Shown: positions 26,374 to 35,385 of the stretch, piece after piece
Layout of the letters: the number at the start of each line of letters is the position of its first letter
Numbering within the stretch: the first letter of the stretch is position 1
DNA from: an uncultured Duncaniella sp.
Lineage (GTDB): Bacteria; Bacteroidota; Bacteroidia; Bacteroidales; Muribaculaceae
NCBI GenBank assembly: GCA_910576785.1
Contig: CAJTJG010000008.1
Coordinates: forward strand, 1 to 64,000
Direction: 5' to 3'
DNA: 64,000 bases
Notes under the pieces: generated by a model
The model's input: only the letters and a program-made list of their open reading frames with translations
Told to the model about the DNA's origin: nothing
Database searches by the model: none
Position numbers and translations under genes: made by a program

Positions 26374-27345
26374 ATGCTACACGTAATTCTCTACGCAATC
26401 GTCCCTATCATTGTGGTGATGCTTGCAGGCTACATTTCGGGTAAGTGTAAGATCTTTGACGGCGATGACGCGAAGAAATTCAACAAAGTCGTTCTTGACT
26501 ATGCGCTTCCTGCCGCACTCTTCGTATCCATCGTGCAGTCGAGCCGCGAGATGCTTGCTGCTGATGTCAAGCTGTCGTTGGTATCGCTGGTAGGTATCAT
26601 GGGCTGTTTCATGCTCACCTACTACGTGTTCCGCATCTTCAAGGGCAACACTGGTGCTGATGCCGCTGTCTCGGCCCTTATCAGCGGATCTCCTACCATC
26701 GGTTTTCTTGGATTTGCCGTTCTTGAGCCTATCTTTGGCACTACTCCGGCAGTGGCACTTGTGGTGGCCATTGTCGGAATCGTGGTCAACGCCGTCGGTA
26801 TCCCTGTGGGATTGTCGCTTATGAATGCCTCGCTTGAGAAGCAGAATCCCGGTTCTACCAAAGGGCAGAGCGCGTGGACTCCTGTGATCCATGCTCTCGA
26901 ACAGCCTGTGGCCTGGGCGCCTATTCTCGCCGTGGTATGGGTTGTGGTCGGTATACCCTGGCCCGCATGGCTCAGCCCTTCGTTCGATCTGATCAAGGGT
27001 GCCAATGCTTCAATGGCCGTCTTCTCGGCTGGTATCACACTCTCGGCTGTCAAAGTCGATATCAACTGGCAGGCTATTTTAGGCTCCATCCTCAAGATGG
27101 TTGTCATGCCGGCCGTGATCCTTATACTTGGTCTGGTGTTCAAGATGGATGCCCTCAACCTCAAGATGCTTGTCGTGGCAGCCGCTCTTCCTCCTGCATT
27201 CTCCGGTATCATTATTGCCGATGAATATGACACCTATGTGGCTACCGGTACGACTTCGCTCACACTTTCAGTGATCCTCTTTGTAGGCTTCTGCCCGCTG
27301 TGGCTATGGATCACCGAGATGTGCACCCATTCCTACGGATTCTGA
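26374..27345 (+). CDS. AEC-family transporter, probable oxalate/formate carrier
   Basis: A 323-residue membrane protein with about ten hydrophobic segments in the two-halves pattern of the auxin-efflux-carrier family (YfdV, MleP, MdcF types). Its position after frc and oxc matches the Escherichia coli yfdW-yfdU-yfdV order, where yfdV is an AEC protein. Import of oxalate or exchange with formate is inferred from context, because AEC members carry various small carboxylates. It is unrelated to the major-facilitator OxlT of Oxalobacter. Confidence 0.82.
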   Translation: MLHVILYAIVPIIVVMLAGYISGKCKIFDGDDAKKFNKVVLDYALPAALFVSIVQSSREMLAADVKLSLVSLVGIMGCFMLTYYVFRIFKGNTGADAAVSALISGSPTIGFLGFAVLEPIFGTTPAVALVVAIVGIVVNAVGIPVGLSLMNASLEKQNPGSTKGQSAWTPVIHALEQPVAWAPILAVVWVVVGIPWPAWLSPSFDLIKGANASMAVFSAGITLSAVKVDINWQAILGSILKMVVMPAVILILGLVFKMDALNLKMLVVAAALPPAFSGIIIADEYDTYVATGTTSLTLSVILFVGFCPLWLWITEMCTHSYGF

Positions 27346-27380
27346 TCCCTTAGATTCTCTCATCAGAAAGAAAACGAAAC

Positions 27381-27439
27381 CGGCACGGAGGAAACATGCG
27401 GATAATCAAAGCATTCGCCTGTAAGTTTCCTCCGTGCTG
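27381..27439 (+). terminator. Stem-loop with T-tract upstream of the PFOR gene
   Basis: CGGCACGGAGGAAAC (27381-27395) pairs with GTTTCCTCCGTGCTG (27425-27439) with one G.U, followed by AATTTTTA. It ends 30 nt before the PFOR start. Either it terminates the oxalate operon with read-through, or it acts in the PFOR leader. Confidence 0.6.
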
Positions 27440-27469
27440 AATTTTTACGGTTATCACAGAGCTTAAATC

Positions 27470-30400
27470 ATGAAGAAGCAGATACTCGACGGCTGCACGG
27501 CGGCCGCACATGTGGCATATGCGCTTAGCGACGTAGCCACCATCTATCCCATCACCCCCGTCGCTTCGATGGGAGAGACCGCTCTTAAGTGGGGCATGCA
27601 GGGTCGTCGTAATTTCATGGGGCAACCCATGGCTGTCAGGGAGATGGAGAGTGAGCTTGGAGCTGCTGGTGCGGTTCACGGTGCGCTTGCAGCCGGATCG
27701 TTGGCCACCACGTTCACAGCCTCGCAGGGCCTTATGCTTATGATCCCGAATATGTACAAGATAGCCGGCGAACTGTTGCCGGGAGTGTTTCATGTAGGAT
27801 GCCGCTCTCTTGCCACACATGCCCTCTCCATATTCGGTGATCATCAGGATGTGATGGCATGCCGTGCTACAGGCTTTGCCATGCTTGCCTCCGCATCTGT
27901 GCAGGAGACGATGGATCTTGCCCTTGTGGCGCATCTCGCAGCTATAGACGGGTCGTTGCCTGTGCTTCATTTCTTCGACGGATGGCGTACGTCGTCCGAG
28001 ATGGATACAATAGATGTGATAGATTACGATACGATATTCCGTCTGGTTGACAAAGATAAGGTCATGGCTTTTCGCCGCAGGGGGATGAATCCGTCACATC
28101 CCGATCTGCGTGGATCCGCGCAGAATCCCGATGTGTATTTCCAAAACCGGGAGGCTGCCAACAGTTATTACGACGCATTTTCAGGAATTGTACAGGATGC
28201 CATGGATCGTGTCGGAGAGGTTACCGGTCGCAGATATCATCTTGTGGACTATATCGGTGCGCCTGACGCTGACAGGGTCATCGTAGTGATGGGTTCCGGA
28301 GCCGATGTGGCAGCCGAGGCATCGCTATGGTTGAATTCAAACCGTGGTATGAAGACCGGTGTGGTAAAGGTGAGGCTCTACAGACCATTTCCGGCAGCTG
28401 AATTACGTGCGGCCCTGCCATCCACTGTAAAGACTGTAGCAGTGCTTGACCGCACTAAGGAGCCCGGCGCACAGCATGAGCCTTTGTGTCTGGATGTGAT
28501 AAGCGCTCTGCAGGGCAATGATATCCGTGTGATCGGTGGCAGATTCGGGTTGTCGAGCAAGGAGTTCGATCCCTCCATGGTCAAGGCCATATATGACGAG
28601 ATGTCATCGGCCGATCCAAAAGATGGCTTCACGGTAGGTATAGATGATGATGTCACACATCTGTCGCTTGATATCAAAGAGACTATTGATACACAGGGCG
28701 CGGCGGAGACATATCAGAGTATTTTCTATGCCATCGGTAATGATGGTACAGTCGGCGGGACCAAGCAGGTGGCGCAGATACTCGGCGATACCCCCGGACT
28801 GTATGCCCAAGCCTATTTCAGCTATTCAGCCAAGAAGTCAGGAGGATATACTATCTCGCAATTGCGTATAGGCCACGCGCCTGTCACATCGGCCTATAGT
28901 ATCCATGACGCGGACTATGTGGCTTGCCACAAGACGAGCTACATACACCGTTTCTCCATGCTTGACAGGATTCGTGAAGGAGGTACGTTCGTGCTCAACT
29001 GTCCGTGGACCCCGTCGCAGCTTCCCTCGCGCCTTCCGGCCGGGATGCGTGGTGCTATAAAAGAGAAGAAACTGAAATTCTATATAATAGATGCTGATTC
29101 CATAGCTGCTTCCGTAGGGCTGCTCCCGAGGATAAACATGCCTATGGAGACGGTGTATCTGTATCTGAGTTCGCTGATACCGTTTGAGGAGGCGTATGCG
29201 CAACTGCAGGATTGTATCCGCAAGACATATGCGCATGAGGGTGGTGAAGTCGTAGAGCGTAACCTTAAGGCCATATCGATGGCCGTCGGTGCCATTGTGG
29301 AGGTGGACTATGACAGCATTGATGGATGGGATGCCGGTGATGAGCCGGTTAGACGTCCGGACCCAGCATACCGTACGGCGGCTCTCGGTGAATTTATAGA
29401 AAAGATCCATAAGCCATGTATGAAAGGAGAAGGGAACTCCATACCCGTATCTGCATTCTCTCCTGACGGAACCATGCCGGCAGGCACCACCGCCTACGAA
29501 CACCGGCGTATAGCCACACGGGTGCCTGTTTGGGATGCTGACAAATGTGTGGAGTGTACGGAGTGTTCGCTCGTGTGTCCTCATGCAGCCATACGCCCGT
29601 TTGTGCTTTCGGCTGCGGAGGCATCGCAGGCTCCCGAGGGCTTTGTGATGAAACCTGCCAAAGGCTCTCCTGAGCTTGCGGGATATATGTTTCACATACA
29701 GAACTATCCGGAGGATTGTCTCGGATGTTCGTCATGCTCGCTCATATGCCCGGGACATGCGTTGACAATGACCCCCGTGGAGCAGGTGCTCGACAAGGAG
29801 ATACCACTTTTGCAATGGGTTCGTGCCAATGTGACGGTCAAGGATGCGCTCCTGCCGGCCTCAACTGTCAACGGGTCACAGTTGCGCACACCATGTCTCG
29901 AATTTTCCGGCGCTTGTGCCGGATGTGGCGAGACGCCTTATGTGAAACTGCTCACCCAGCTCTTCGGCTCTCGTCTTCTGATAGCCAACGCCACTGGATG
30001 TTCATCTATATGGGGTGCCAACTACCCATCCAATGCCTACTGTACAGACTCGCGTGGCGAGGGGCCGGCCTGGGGTAATTCTCTTTTTGAGGACAATGCC
30101 GAGTACGGATACGGGATGCTCGTATCCATGAGGCAGCGCCGGGAGGGGTTGGCTGATATGGTGCGTGGCCTGATTGATGATCCTGCCACTATGCCCTACC
30201 TTAAAGCGCCGCTTGAGGCATGGCTCAGCGCCAAGGATGATCCCGTGATGTCGGCCCGCACGGGGGCGCAGCTTGTGGAGATGATGAAGCCCGTGAGAGA
30301 TGCTTCGCCAAAATACGAGGCGTTGCTTGACAGTGCCGATATGCTGTCCGCCAAGAGTGTCTGGGCTATAGGTGGCGACGGATGGGCTTACGATATCGGA

Positions 30401-31066
30401 TTTGCAGGTCTCGATCATGTGCTTGCATCGGGCGAGCCTATCAAGGTGCTCGTCATGGATACAGAGTGCTATTCCAACACCGGCGGCCAGGCATCGAAGG
30501 CTACTCCGCGTTCGGCTGTGGCGAAATATACGCCTGACGGAAAGAAAGTGCCCAAGAAGAATCTCGGACGTATGATGATGACTTATGGAGATATCTATGT
30601 GGCATCCATCTCGCTCGGAGCCAATTACCAGCAGGCTATAGATGCGCTCACCGAAGCCGAGGAATATCCCGGGCCGGCCATAGTGATAGCCTACTGCCCG
30701 TGTATCAACCACGGTATCCGTCCGGGGCTCGGCCACTCTATCATAGAGGAGAGGAGAGCGGTGGAGGCCGGCTACTGGCCTCTGTATAGGTTTGATCCGC
30801 GTGCGATTGAACGTAATGAGAATCCGCTCACCATCGACAGTGTGATACCCGGACCCGATAACAGCGGGTCCAACGGATCGGATGCACACACCACATCGCC
30901 CTCCTATCCTGACAAGGAACCGGTGGACACTGTGGCACTGTATATCCGCAACGAGGACCGCTATGCCGATCTGGCCATGACTGATCCGTCGGGGGCATCC
31001 CTGCTCCATACGCAATTGCAGCGCGACTGCGATCTTGAGAGCGAGGCCCTTGGAAGGATCAAATAA
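27470..31066 (+). CDS. nifJ: Pyruvate:ferredoxin (flavodoxin) oxidoreductase
   Basis: A 1198-residue one-chain PFOR that oxidises pyruvate to acetyl-CoA and CO2 and reduces ferredoxin. The N-terminal domain starts with DGCTAAAHVAYALSD and YPITP. Two 4Fe-4S sites are CVECTECSLVCP (about 693-704) and CLGCSSCSLICP (about 749-760). The thiamine-binding end shows CAGCGETPY, GGDGWAYDIGF (about 968) and CYSNTGGQASK. All domains are intact and of normal length. It lies downstream of the oxalate genes on the same strand but is separated by a hairpin, so a direct role in oxalate metabolism is not implied. It could provide acetyl-CoA or CoA balance. Confidence 0.94.
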   Translation: MKKQILDGCTAAAHVAYALSDVATIYPITPVASMGETALKWGMQGRRNFMGQPMAVREMESELGAAGAVHGALAAGSLATTFTASQGLMLMIPNMYKIAGELLPGVFHVGCRSLATHALSIFGDHQDVMACRATGFAMLASASVQETMDLALVAHLAAIDGSLPVLHFFDGWRTSSEMDTIDVIDYDTIFRLVDKDKVMAFRRRGMNPSHPDLRGSAQNPDVYFQNREAANSYYDAFSGIVQDAMDRVGEVTGRRYHLVDYIGAPDADRVIVVMGSGADVAAEASLWLNSNRGMKTGVVKVRLYRPFPAAELRAALPSTVKTVAVLDRTKEPGAQHEPLCLDVISALQGNDIRVIGGRFGLSSKEFDPSMVKAIYDEMSSADPKDGFTVGIDDDVTHLSLDIKETIDTQGAAETYQSIFYAIGNDGTVGGTKQVAQILGDTPGLYAQAYFSYSAKKSGGYTISQLRIGHAPVTSAYSIHDADYVACHKTSYIHRFSMLDRIREGGTFVLNCPWTPSQLPSRLPAGMRGAIKEKKLKFYIIDADSIAASVGLLPRINMPMETVYLYLSSLIPFEEAYAQLQDCIRKTYAHEGGEVVERNLKAISMAVGAIVEVDYDSIDGWDAGDEPVRRPDPAYRTAALGEFIEKIHKPCMKGEGNSIPVSAFSPDGTMPAGTTAYEHRRIATRVPVWDADKCVECTECSLVCPHAAIRPFVLSAAEASQAPEGFVMKPAKGSPELAGYMFHIQNYPEDCLGCSSCSLICPGHALTMTPVEQVLDKEIPLLQWVRANVTVKDALLPASTVNGSQLRTPCLEFSGACAGCGETPYVKLLTQLFGSRLLIANATGCSSIWGANYPSNAYCTDSRGEGPAWGNSLFEDNAEYGYGMLVSMRQRREGLADMVRGLIDDPATMPYLKAPLEAWLSAKDDPVMSARTGAQLVEMMKPVRDASPKYEALLDSADMLSAKSVWAIGGDGWAYDIGFAGLDHVLASGEPIKVLVMDTECYSNTGGQASKATPRSAVAKYTPDGKKVPKKNLGRMMMTYGDIYVASISLGANYQQAIDALTEAEEYPGPAIVIAYCPCINHGIRPGLGHSIIEERRAVEAGYWPLYRFDPRAIERNENPLTIDSVIPGPDNSGSNGSDAHTTSPSYPDKEPVDTVALYIRNEDRYADLAMTDPSGASLLHTQLQRDCDLESEALGRIK

Positions 31067-31130
31067 GTGAATCTGGTTTTATGAAAAAATAACGAAAAAA
31101 GTATCATAACGAATGGAAAGTCTGCATTTG

Positions 31131-31162
31131 TTTGGATGATTGGACGAAAATTGCTACCTTTG
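31131..31162 (+). promoter_or_regulatory. Promoter of the L25 gene
   Basis: TTTGG at 31131 and TACCTTTG at 31155 are separated by about 20 nt, a near-perfect Bacteroidetes promoter. The leader to ATG 31246 is about 75 nt. Confidence 0.7.
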
Positions 31163-31245
31163 CATCCGCTTTTTAGCATCCCGTGTGATGGGAAATTAAG
31201 GAGCACTTAATTTTGAGTAACACAACCCCTAAACAAAATCAGAAA

Positions 31246-31896
31246 ATGAAGACATTTCAGCTGAGCGCCGAGCCCCGTACCGATCTGGGCAAGAAGGCAG
31301 CCAAGGATCTCCGCAAGGAAAACAAAATCCCCGTCGTTCTCAATGGCGGTGCCATCATCGACCTCCCCTATACCGCCGCCCTCAAGCCCGGCGAGAAAAT
31401 CGTGGAGATCGGCAATGGCAAGGGTCTTATCACTACAGACCTCGTGGTTAGCCAGGATGCTGTCCGCAAGCTCGTCTACACCCCCGATATCTTCGCCATC
31501 GAGCTTACTGTAAACGGTGAGACCCGTATGGCAGTCCTCAAGGACATCCAGTTCCATCCCGTCAAGGATACCATCCTCCACATGGACCTTCTCGAGGTAA
31601 ACGACAAGAAGCCCGTCACCATCGAGGTGCCTGTCAAGCTCGAGGGTCACGCCGAGGGTGTGAAGGCCGGTGGTAAGCTCAACCTCTCCATGAAGAAGAT
31701 CAAGGTTAAGGCTGTATATACCGAGATCCCTGAGCGCGTTGTCATCAATGTCGATCATCTCGGTCTTGGCAAGACTCTCCAGATCGGTGACCTCCACTTC
31801 GATGGTCTCGAGCTGATGAACGCCAAGAATGCCGTTGTCTGCGCTGTGGCTCTTACCCGTGCCGCACGTGGTGCCCAGGCCAATGCCCAGGGCTAA
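31246..31896 (+). CDS. rplY: 50S ribosomal protein L25 (Ctc form)
   Basis: A 216-residue two-domain L25. The N-terminal 5S rRNA-binding domain begins KTFQLSAEPRTDLGKKAAKD, and the TL5/CTC C-terminal beta domain follows (about 100-195) with IEVPVKLEGHAEGVKAGG. The Met at 31246 is the conserved start. An upstream in-frame Met at 31213 adds eleven unconserved residues. A strong promoter precedes it and a terminator follows, so it is largely monocistronic. Confidence 0.94.
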   Translation: MKTFQLSAEPRTDLGKKAAKDLRKENKIPVVLNGGAIIDLPYTAALKPGEKIVEIGNGKGLITTDLVVSQDAVRKLVYTPDIFAIELTVNGETRMAVLKDIQFHPVKDTILHMDLLEVNDKKPVTIEVPVKLEGHAEGVKAGGKLNLSMKKIKVKAVYTEIPERVVINVDHLGLGKTLQIGDLHFDGLELMNAKNAVVCAVALTRAARGAQANAQG

Positions 31897-31930
31897 GACA
31901 GCAGTCGAAACAAAGAGTAAAAACTTACGC

Positions 31931-31966
31931 ACAGATTTTCCTTCACCAAAGAAGGGGAATCTGTGT
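31931..31966 (+). terminator. Terminator after rplY
   Basis: CACAGATTTTCCTTC pairs with GAAGGGGAATCTGTG (two wobbles) around a 6-nt loop and is followed by six T residues. pth starts 43 nt later, without an evident promoter in between, so some read-through is likely. Confidence 0.75.
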
Positions 31967-32009
31967 TTTTTAAGAGGTTGTTTTTAACCAATCTCTAAAT
32001 CAGCAGGAT

Positions 32010-32573
32010 ATGAAATTTCTGATAGTGGGGCTTGGGAACATTGGCCCCGAATATGAAGGAACCCGTCATAACGCAGGCTTTATAGTGGCCGATGCGCTGG
32101 CGTCTTCGTGCGGAGCTGCATTCTCCACCGAACGCTATGGAGATGTTGCCCATTGCCGTGTGAAGAACGCTCAGCTCGTCATACTCAAGCCATCCACCTA
32201 TATGAATCTTTCGGGCAATGCCGTGCGCTATTGGATGCAGAAGGAGGGTATAGCCATACAGCAGGTACTCGTCATAGTGGACGACTGTGCGCTGCCGTTC
32301 GGGGCCATACGCCTAAAGCCTTCTGGAAGCGATGCCGGTCACAACGGGTTGAAGAACATAGCGCAGATGACCGGGACGCAGGCATATCCGAGGTTGCGCT
32401 TCGGGATAGGCAATGATTTCCCACGCGGTACACAGGTGGATTATGTGCTCGGCCACTTTACAGCCGATGAAGTCAAGGCGATGGATGCGAGGGTGGAGAT
32501 AGCTGTGGAGGCTATCAAGACTTTCTGTCTGGCCGGCATACAGACTGCAATGTGCAACTATAACAACAAGTGA
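32010..32573 (+). CDS. pth: Peptidyl-tRNA hydrolase
   Basis: Releases tRNA from peptidyl-tRNAs that drop off the ribosome. The 187-residue chain carries the family start GLGNIGPEYEGTRHNAGF with the catalytic His, plus the Asp and Asn residues in VDDCALPFGAIRLKP and GSDAGHNGLKN. The length is typical. It lies in the common L25-Pth-Hsp15 order of Bacteroidales, 10 nt before the next gene. Confidence 0.95.
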   Translation: MKFLIVGLGNIGPEYEGTRHNAGFIVADALASSCGAAFSTERYGDVAHCRVKNAQLVILKPSTYMNLSGNAVRYWMQKEGIAIQQVLVIVDDCALPFGAIRLKPSGSDAGHNGLKNIAQMTGTQAYPRLRFGIGNDFPRGTQVDYVLGHFTADEVKAMDARVEIAVEAIKTFCLAGIQTAMCNYNNK

Positions 32574-32583
32574 GACATACGCC

Positions 32584-33012
32584 ATGAATGAAGTTCGCGT
32601 AGACAAATGGCTGTGGGCCATGAGAGTGTTCAAGACACGCACAGTGGCCACCGAGGCATGCAAGAAGGGCCGGGTGCTTATAGGAGAAGCTGTGGCCAAA
32701 CCGTCGCGTACCATAAAGGTAGGTGATGTGGTGAATGTTCGTAAGCCGCCGGTCACGTATTCTTTCCGGGTGAAGGCTTTGACCCAGAACCGTCTCGGAG
32801 CGAAGCTTGTCCCCGACTATCTCGAGGATATCACGCCGAAAAGCCAGCTTGACCTGCTTGATATCGTCAAGATATCAGGATTCATAGATCGCCGCAAGGG
32901 ACTCGGACGGCCTACCAAGCGAGAAGGCAGGGAACTTGCCGAGTTCACAGGCTCCATGTATGATTCCGACGGATGGGATCTTGACTTCCTCGATGATGAC
33001 GATGAGGAATGA
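32584..33012 (+). CDS. hslR: S4-domain RNA-binding protein (Hsp15/HslR-like)
   Basis: A 142-residue protein with an N-terminal S4 domain (EVRVDKWLWAMRVFKTRT) as in Hsp15, which binds stalled 50S subunits carrying peptidyl-tRNA. That function fits its place right after pth. The C-terminal half contains RKGLGRPTKREGRE and ends in a strongly acidic FLDDDDEE tail. The extra tail is common in Bacteroidetes members. Confidence 0.85.
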   Translation: MNEVRVDKWLWAMRVFKTRTVATEACKKGRVLIGEAVAKPSRTIKVGDVVNVRKPPVTYSFRVKALTQNRLGAKLVPDYLEDITPKSQLDLLDIVKISGFIDRRKGLGRPTKREGRELAEFTGSMYDSDGWDLDFLDDDDEE

Positions 33013-33052
33013 ACCTTCGGCATTTTCGTTTTTTTATCTGACGGAAATTCAG

Positions 33053-33060
33053 TAATTTTG
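33053..33060 (+). promoter_or_regulatory. Promoter -7 box for ftsY
   Basis: TAATTTTG matches TAnnTTTG 29 nt before the ftsY start. The T-rich stretch about 20 nt further upstream could serve as a poor -33. Confidence 0.5.
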
Positions 33061-33089
33061 CATTCTGCTAACCAAGACGCTCTTCAATT

Positions 33090-34067
33090 ATGGGATTTTT
33101 TGACCTGTTTTCGCGCAATAAGGAGAAGAAGGAGACCCTTGACAAGGGGCTCGAGAAGACCCAGCGCGGCTTTTTTGACCGCATATCCCACGCTATCGCC
33201 GGCAAATCGACCGTGGATGATGATGTCCTCGACAATCTCGAGGAGGTGTTTGTCACATCCGATGTCGGTGTCGACACTACTCTCCGCATCATAGACCGCC
33301 TCCAGAAACGTGTGGCACGCGATAAATATGTGGGAGCCTCCGAACTCAACAATCTTCTCTGCGAGGAGATTTCAGAGATGCTTGCTGAAAACGACAATAC
33401 ATCCTCGCTGCCTGACTTCACGCTGCCGGAGGGTAGTGCCCGTCCGCATGTGATAATGGTGGTTGGTGTCAACGGTGTGGGCAAGACCACAACTATCGGC
33501 AAGATGGCGGCCCAGTTCAAGCGTGCAGGCAACAAGGTGATGCTCGGTGCCGCCGACACATTCCGTGCAGCCGCCATAGAGCAGCTTGAGGAGTGGGGAC
33601 GCCGTGCCGATGTCCCTGTGGTGAAGCAGAGAATCGGAGCCGATCCGGCTTCAGTGGCTTTCGATACGCTTCAGAGCGCGATCGCCAATGATGTGGATGT
33701 CGTCATAATAGATACAGCAGGACGTCTTCATAATAAGAAGGGTCTCATGGACGAACTGTCCAAGGTGCGCAACGTCATGCAGAAACTCGTTCCCGATGCC
33801 CCGCATGAGGTGCTCCTCGTGCTTGATGGCTCTACAGGTCAGAATGCATTCGAGCAGGCCCGTCAGTTTGTCGCTGCTACTCAGGTCAACGAACTGGCTA
33901 TAACCAAACTTGACGGTACAGCCAAGGGTGGGGTGGTGATCGGTATCAGCGATCAGTTCAACATCCCCGTGAAGTATATCGGACTTGGCGAGAAGATAGA
34001 TGACCTGCAGGTGTTTGACAAACGTTCATTCGTGGAATCACTCTTCGGCAACAGGAACAATGGCTGA
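33090..34067 (+). CDS. ftsY: Signal recognition particle receptor FtsY
   Basis: SRP receptor GTPase that docks ribosome-nascent-chain complexes at the membrane. The 325-residue chain has an N domain (about 20-100) and a G domain with GVNGVGKTTTIGKMA (about 126-140), DTFRAAAIEQLEEWG, DTAGRLHNK and TKLDGTAKGG. The acidic A domain of enteric FtsY is replaced by a short Lys-rich N-terminus, as in most Bacteroidetes. It overlaps rimO by 8 nt, indicating co-transcription. Confidence 0.95.
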   Translation: MGFFDLFSRNKEKKETLDKGLEKTQRGFFDRISHAIAGKSTVDDDVLDNLEEVFVTSDVGVDTTLRIIDRLQKRVARDKYVGASELNNLLCEEISEMLAENDNTSSLPDFTLPEGSARPHVIMVVGVNGVGKTTTIGKMAAQFKRAGNKVMLGAADTFRAAAIEQLEEWGRRADVPVVKQRIGADPASVAFDTLQSAIANDVDVVIIDTAGRLHNKKGLMDELSKVRNVMQKLVPDAPHEVLLVLDGSTGQNAFEQARQFVAATQVNELAITKLDGTAKGGVVIGISDQFNIPVKYIGLGEKIDDLQVFDKRSFVESLFGNRNNG

Positions 34068-35385
34068 TAGACTTGCGGTCATATCTCTCGGTTGCTCCAA
34101 GAACCTCGTGGATTCCGAGCGGCTCATGCGCATGATGGCTGATGTCGGCTACGAGGTGGCCGATGGGGCCGATGAGGCATTTTTAGAAGGAAAAGGCCGC
34201 AGGCATGTGGTCATCAATACTTGTGGCTTCATAGGAGATGCCAAGGAGGAGTCCGTCAATGAGATTCTGTCTTGGTGCGAAGCACGCAGGAACGGTGATA
34301 TCGACGGTCTCTACGTGATGGGATGTCTGTCACAACGCTATGCTTCGGAACTCCCCGCCGAGATCCCGGAGGTGGACCGCTGGTATGGCAAAACGGATTG
34401 GGTGAATCTGGCCCGCGATCTGGCTGCCAAGGCTCCGGGTTCGGCTCCGTGGGACCGTGTGATAACGACGCCGCGCCATCATGCCTACCTCAAGATAGCC
34501 GAGGGGTGCAACCGCCGGTGCGCCTTTTGTGCCATTCCTCTTATCACCGGTCCTTACCGGTCCCGTCCACTCGAGGAAGTGATAGAGGAGGTCAGGAGCC
34601 TCGTAGGACGCGGTGTGAAAGAATTCAATGTCATAGCACAGGATCTCACATATTACGGACGTGATATCTATGGCACGCCTTCCATAGCGCGACTGGTCGA
34701 TGCCATAGCCGATGTGGAGGGAGTGGAGTGGATACGTCTGCATTACGCATATCCCAATGATTTTCCGATGGATCTGCTCGATGTCATGGCCCGTAGGGAG
34801 AATGTGTGCAAATACCTCGATATAGCCTTGCAGCATGCTGCCGACAGTGTACTGTCCAATATGAACCGCCATATTACAGCGGCGGAAACATGTGAGTTGC
34901 TTGACGAGATGCGCCGGCGTGTTCCCGGTTTACATATCCGCACCACCCTTATGGTAGGATTTCCCGGAGAGGGCGAGAAGGAGTTTGAGGAGCTCCTCGG
35001 GTTTGTCCGCTCGCAGCGGTTCGAACGCATGGGTGCGTTTGCTTATTGCGAGGAGGACGATACCCCTGCCGCACGAAAATATACTGATTCCATCACCGAT
35101 GAGGAGAAACAGCGCCGTCTCGGTATCCTGATGGCTGAACAGGAGAAGATATCTTCCGCCATTCAGGAGTCAAAAACCGGTAAGGTGATGAAAGTGATCA
35201 TAGATCGTGAGGAGGAGGATTATTACGTAGGTCGCACTGAGTTCGATTCTCCGGAAGTCGATCCGGAGGTGCTTGTCAGCAAGACACGCACTCTGTGTTC
35301 GGGAGAGTTTTATAATGTTAGAATCACAGAAGCCTATCCGTTTGAACTTGTAGGCATACCCGTAGATGATGAAGCTCATCAGTGA
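34060..35385 (+). CDS. rimO: Ribosomal protein S12 methylthiotransferase
   Basis: Radical-SAM methylthiotransferase that modifies an Asp of ribosomal protein S12. The 441-residue chain has the N-terminal UPF0004 domain (AVISLGCSKNLVDSERLM), the radical SAM cluster motif at Cys150, Cys154 and Cys157 (GCNRRCAFCAIP) and a C-terminal TRAM domain. I chose ATG 34060 because the longer frame starts inside ftsY. It overlaps both ftsY and the next gene. Confidence 0.94.
   Translation: MADRLAVISLGCSKNLVDSERLMRMMADVGYEVADGADEAFLEGKGRRHVVINTCGFIGDAKEESVNEILSWCEARRNGDIDGLYVMGCLSQRYASELPAEIPEVDRWYGKTDWVNLARDLAAKAPGSAPWDRVITTPRHHAYLKIAEGCNRRCAFCAIPLITGPYRSRPLEEVIEEVRSLVGRGVKEFNVIAQDLTYYGRDIYGTPSIARLVDAIADVEGVEWIRLHYAYPNDFPMDLLDVMARRENVCKYLDIALQHAADSVLSNMNRHITAAETCELLDEMRRRVPGLHIRTTLMVGFPGEGEKEFEELLGFVRSQRFERMGAFAYCEEDDTPAARKYTDSITDEEKQRRLGILMAEQEKISSAIQESKTGKVMKVIIDREEEDYYVGRTEFDSPEVDPEVLVSKTRTLCSGEFYNVRITEAYPFELVGIPVDDEAHQ

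Noticed and set aside
30002..31015. 337-residue minus-strand frame opposite the PFOR gene
   Set aside because: A shadow frame. The plus strand contains the thiamine-binding domain of PFOR with all motifs intact.
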